Source of the DNA: Serinus canaria
Lineage: Eukaryota; Chordata; Aves; Passeriformes; Fringillidae
Length of the DNA: 64,000 bases
NCBI RefSeq assembly: GCF_022539315.1
Contig: NC_066313.1
Coordinates: forward strand, 27,069,059-27,133,058
Direction of reading: 5' to 3'
In this document: positions 61,022-64,000 of the stretch, piece after piece
How positions within the stretch are numbered: the first letter of the stretch is position 1
Layout: every line of letters begins with the position of its first letter
Position numbers and translations under genes: made by a program
The notes under the pieces: generated by a model
Told to the model about the DNA's origin: nothing
The model's database searches: none
What the model saw: only the letters and a program-made list of their open reading frames with translations

Positions 61022-63905
61022 ATGGGCGACCCTCGGCCCCGCGCCGCCGTCCTCCTCCCTCTGCTCTGCCTCTGCGCCGCGCTGCCCGGCAGCTCCTCCA
61101 ACAAAGGTGAGCGGCGGAGCGCCGCGGGCACGGTCCCGGGCGGCGGCGGGCGCTCCGCTGGGACCCACCGGCAGCCCCCGCGGAGGGGCTCTGGAGGGAC
61201 ACGCTGGCCGCGGCTCGTCCATCCGCCCCCGCGGTGACGGTGCGGCTCCACGCTGCCCGCCGCCTTCGCCCGGCACGTTTTTGTCGGGGCATCTCCGCGG
61301 TCCCCGGCGGCCCCGGCTTTCTTCGCCCCTTCGGGCGCTCTCATGCCATCCCATCTCCATTCTCTACTTTGTCCATCTGTCATCCTACCACTGTTTTTTT
61401 CTCCATTCTTTCGTCTCCTAGCTCTCCCCTCGCGTTTTCCCCTTTTCCACCCACTTGTCTTGCTTTTGTTTAGTTAACACTGGGTGGATTTAGATTCCCA
61501 TCCCTTCCCTAGCATGCTGAGAGAGAACATGTTGTTTCTTCACAGACCCCTGCAGTTCATAAAACACATTCCCCAGCTCCATCTTCCAGTCCTAGTGCAT
61601 CCATCTACAATCTGTCAATAGGAGCTGTTTATGCATAGCTATGCGTTAACGATGCCGGTTGATTTTATGTATTTGATGTGATAAAGATGAAAGACCCCCA
61701 AACCACCCCAGCGCTACAGCTGTAACCTTCTGAATGCAGATGTTCTTTGAGCGCACAGAGTGATGGAGAAAGGTGTAGGTTTCTGGTAGATACAAGCCTG
61801 AGAGATTCATCTGAGGGCAGTCAGTGTGTTGGTAAACTGACAGGGTGGGAAAATCTGTAAACATTTGAGGGACTCCGGGCTCATCAGGGAATGTGACACC
61901 TTAGGGTGCTTTCCGTGCCTTGGAAGAGTCAGGGCTACGGGGCGGGTGCGCTGCAGAGCTGTGTGCACCCTGACATTGGCAGGGGCATTTATTTGTTCCG
62001 CTCTGCTTCCATGGGGCTCGGTGGCAGGGAAAGGCCCCTCATGCTCTGGATTCTCCCTCTCCTTTGTGAATTTGCACTCGGAAACACCTACCCACCTTTG
62101 GCAAATTATATTAGATTGACGGGAGCTTTCTTGAAGCTGGTAGGAGTCTGTATCCTGGTAGGAGTCTGTATCCTAAAAATATTCCTAAAATGTTTTTCTA
62201 TTCTCCAGCAACTCATTTCCCAAGAAATCAGATTGGTGATCCCCAAGTTGCAGGTGGATGCAGCAAAGGATTTATCTCTGTACCATCAGCTTGTTACCCC
62301 AGCAACAGGGCACATTTGGCATTTATAGCTCTGGATCCCCACCTCGGTGGTGTGGCGCATGGAGAGAGCCGGAGCAGAATGGAATCCGGTGGGGACAATG
62401 GGCGGGCAGGGGGAGACGCGGGCACTTGCACACAGGGAGGATTCCACCTGCATACTGAGCAGGATGGATGTTGCTCTGGATTTCCTACGCAATGCTTTAT
62501 AATCTCAATCGATACGGTGGTGGAGAAGTGCCAACCCACGCTCTTCGCTGCCACTCCAGGCTGGATCTGCCCGCTCTGCCCTGCTGGGACATCCCCTCGC
62601 TGACCTGTCACCCTGCCTGCTGGCCCCCCAGCCACCCCTGGCAGCCCCCCCTGCCCTGAAATGCACAAGTCATTGGTTGCACAGGATGCTGCCCCTTTTG
62701 AGCCAACATGAGGCCATGCCAGTATGGCCTTTTAGAGGACACTGTGCTGCAGAGGATGGATTCAACATATTGGAAGTAGTGCCCTTGGGGGGAATGGCTC
62801 TGTATCCTACTCCCCACCAGCTCTGAGCCATGCTGTCCTCAAAGTGTTGCTGGGTTGTAATAAATCTTGGTCTCCAGGGGGTGGGAGAGTGGGGGATTAT
62901 CTGGGAATGGGGGTTGTAACTAGGCCATGTAATATAATCTCTGAGGCCCATTTGGCAGGGAGTGGGCATGGGGGAGGGGTTTGTAATTTGTAATGATTTT
63001 TTTTCTCTCTCCCCTCTGATCCCCTCCCCTGCCCTCCCCCCCACCCCTTTATTTCTCCCTTTCCCTGCCCCGGAGCCTGTGTGATAAAGATTAATTTGCT
63101 ATTTCTGGGCCTGTGACATTTTTCAGAGCCTCCTGCTGGCTGCTGCCTCCATGCCAAGCCTGGCTGGGCTCCAGCCAGCAGGATTAGCAAGGAGGGCCCA
63201 AAGGAATATGGTGCTCACCATGGAGTGGAGAAGGAAAGAGCAAGGGGCTCTCAGAATAGGTTGTTATGTGCATAGGACGGCTGACTGAAGGTGTACTAGG
63301 CATGTCTGCGTAGGTCCTGGGCCTTAGTGTAGAGGGTGCAAGGCAGAAGTGATAATGGCTGCATCGTCCCTTAAGGATACCCTAAGGGAAGATGTAGGCT
63401 GGATCCTTCCATTATGGCTTCACTGAGCTAAAGGATTTAGTATTTGGAATCTGTCTCCTGGCTGAGGTTGCTTCCACCTCTTGAGTTCACTTTTTTTTAG
63501 CTGCTCCAGCTTTTCTGGGCACTCAGGTGTCTCTCCGCCTTTTTCTAATGAGATAGTAATGAGGACACAAGAAGGAACACATTGTTTCTGAAGAGGTATC
63601 CCATGAGTAGATCTAAATAAAGATAACTTTTTTCTCCCAGCCTATTTTAAATGTCTTTATTTCTAGAGAAGAAGGTGGTTGTTACTTGCCAGGGGATGAA
63701 ATTCTTCTCTTTTCCTACTGAATCTGCAGTTGGTGGCTAATACATTCCTGTCCTCCAATCCCTTACCCCAAATCTGCCTCAGCAAACAAGCACAAACCAT
63801 GGATTGAAGCCGAGTATCAGGGCATCGTCATGGAGAATGACAACACCGTCCTGCTTAACCCGCCGCTGTTTGCTCTGGACAAAGATGCCCCACTGCGCTA
63901 TGCAG
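61022..63905 (+). CDS. CLSTN3: Calsyntenin-3, first two coding exons (runs off the window)
   Basis: Calsyntenin-3 is a type I membrane protein of the cadherin superfamily that acts at synapses as a postsynaptic adhesion and organiser molecule. Exon 1 (61022-61106) encodes MGDPRPRAA and a leucine-rich signal peptide ending near SSSNK. Exon 2 (63783-63905) encodes HKPWIEAEYQGIVMEND and PPLFALDKDAPLRYA, the start of the first cadherin repeat, almost identical to mammalian CLSTN3. The joined frame is ANKHKPW, and exon 2 ends in phase 1 at GTAGGT. The intron is 2.7 kb. The remaining exons lie beyond 64000. Confidence 0.94.
62139..62174. repeat. Perfect 18-bp tandem duplication in CLSTN3 intron 1
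   Basis: 'ggtaggagtctgtatcct' occurs at 62139-62156 and again at 62157-62174 without mismatch. Confidence 0.95.
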
Positions 63906-64000
63906 GTAGGTGGGGAACAGCTCTGGCAAGGGTGCAAGGCAGGGACAGCTTACGGAAAGGCAGGGACACAGTGACATTCATCCCTATACTGGATCTTACC

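Noticed and set aside
60405..61421. Several long overlapping open frames on both strands
   Set aside because: They are in the RBP5/CLSTN3 CpG island, and low-complexity Arg/Pro/Gly/Ala translations in every frame are typical of GC-rich DNA.

Overview
The window is vertebrate nuclear DNA, almost certainly from a bird. The genes have many introns with GT-AG splice sites, the promoters sit in CpG islands, and the interspersed repeats are mostly CR1 retroposons, including ones with the avian-type 3' tail. Every gene was identified by translating exons by eye and comparing them with remembered vertebrate proteins; no database search was run.

The gene order is PHB2(-) / EMG1(+) / LPCAT3(-) / C1S(+) / C1R(-) / RBP5(-) / CLSTN3(+, first two exons only). 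It matches the human 12p13.31 block, except that no C1RL-like gene is seen between C1R and RBP5. Complete coding sequences could be assembled for six genes: PHB2 (300 aa), EMG1 (234 aa), LPCAT3 (469 aa), C1S (689 aa), C1R (712 aa) and RBP5 (135 aa). Each is close to its human length.

Region by region: 1-3.9 kb is intergenic, with a decayed CR1 and the PHB2 3' UTR. PHB2 and EMG1 (3.9-14.1 kb) are head to head on a 257-bp promoter. LPCAT3 (14.9-28.3 kb) is tail to tail with EMG1 and has an 8-kb first intron and a large CpG-island promoter. 28.7-35.8 kb is repeat-rich intergenic DNA with an isolated GC-rich block. C1S and C1R (35.9-53.7 kb) are tail to tail and encode the two serine proteases of the complement C1 complex. 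RBP5 and CLSTN3 (58.6 kb to the end) are head to head.

Functionally the genes are mostly unrelated: mitochondrial prohibitin, ribosome biogenesis, phospholipid remodelling, complement, retinoid binding and a synaptic cadherin. The one working partnership is C1r/C1s, where C1r cleaves C1s. Points that stand out are an AT-AC (U12-type) intron and a 6-nt microexon in PHB2, a processed ADIPOR1-like pseudogene inside EMG1, an in-frame candidate cassette exon between the two catalytic residues of LPCAT3, a Gly-to-Ser change beside the catalytic serine of C1R, and a C1R start codon divided by an intron. I found no CRISPR array, tRNA gene or undescribed multigene system.
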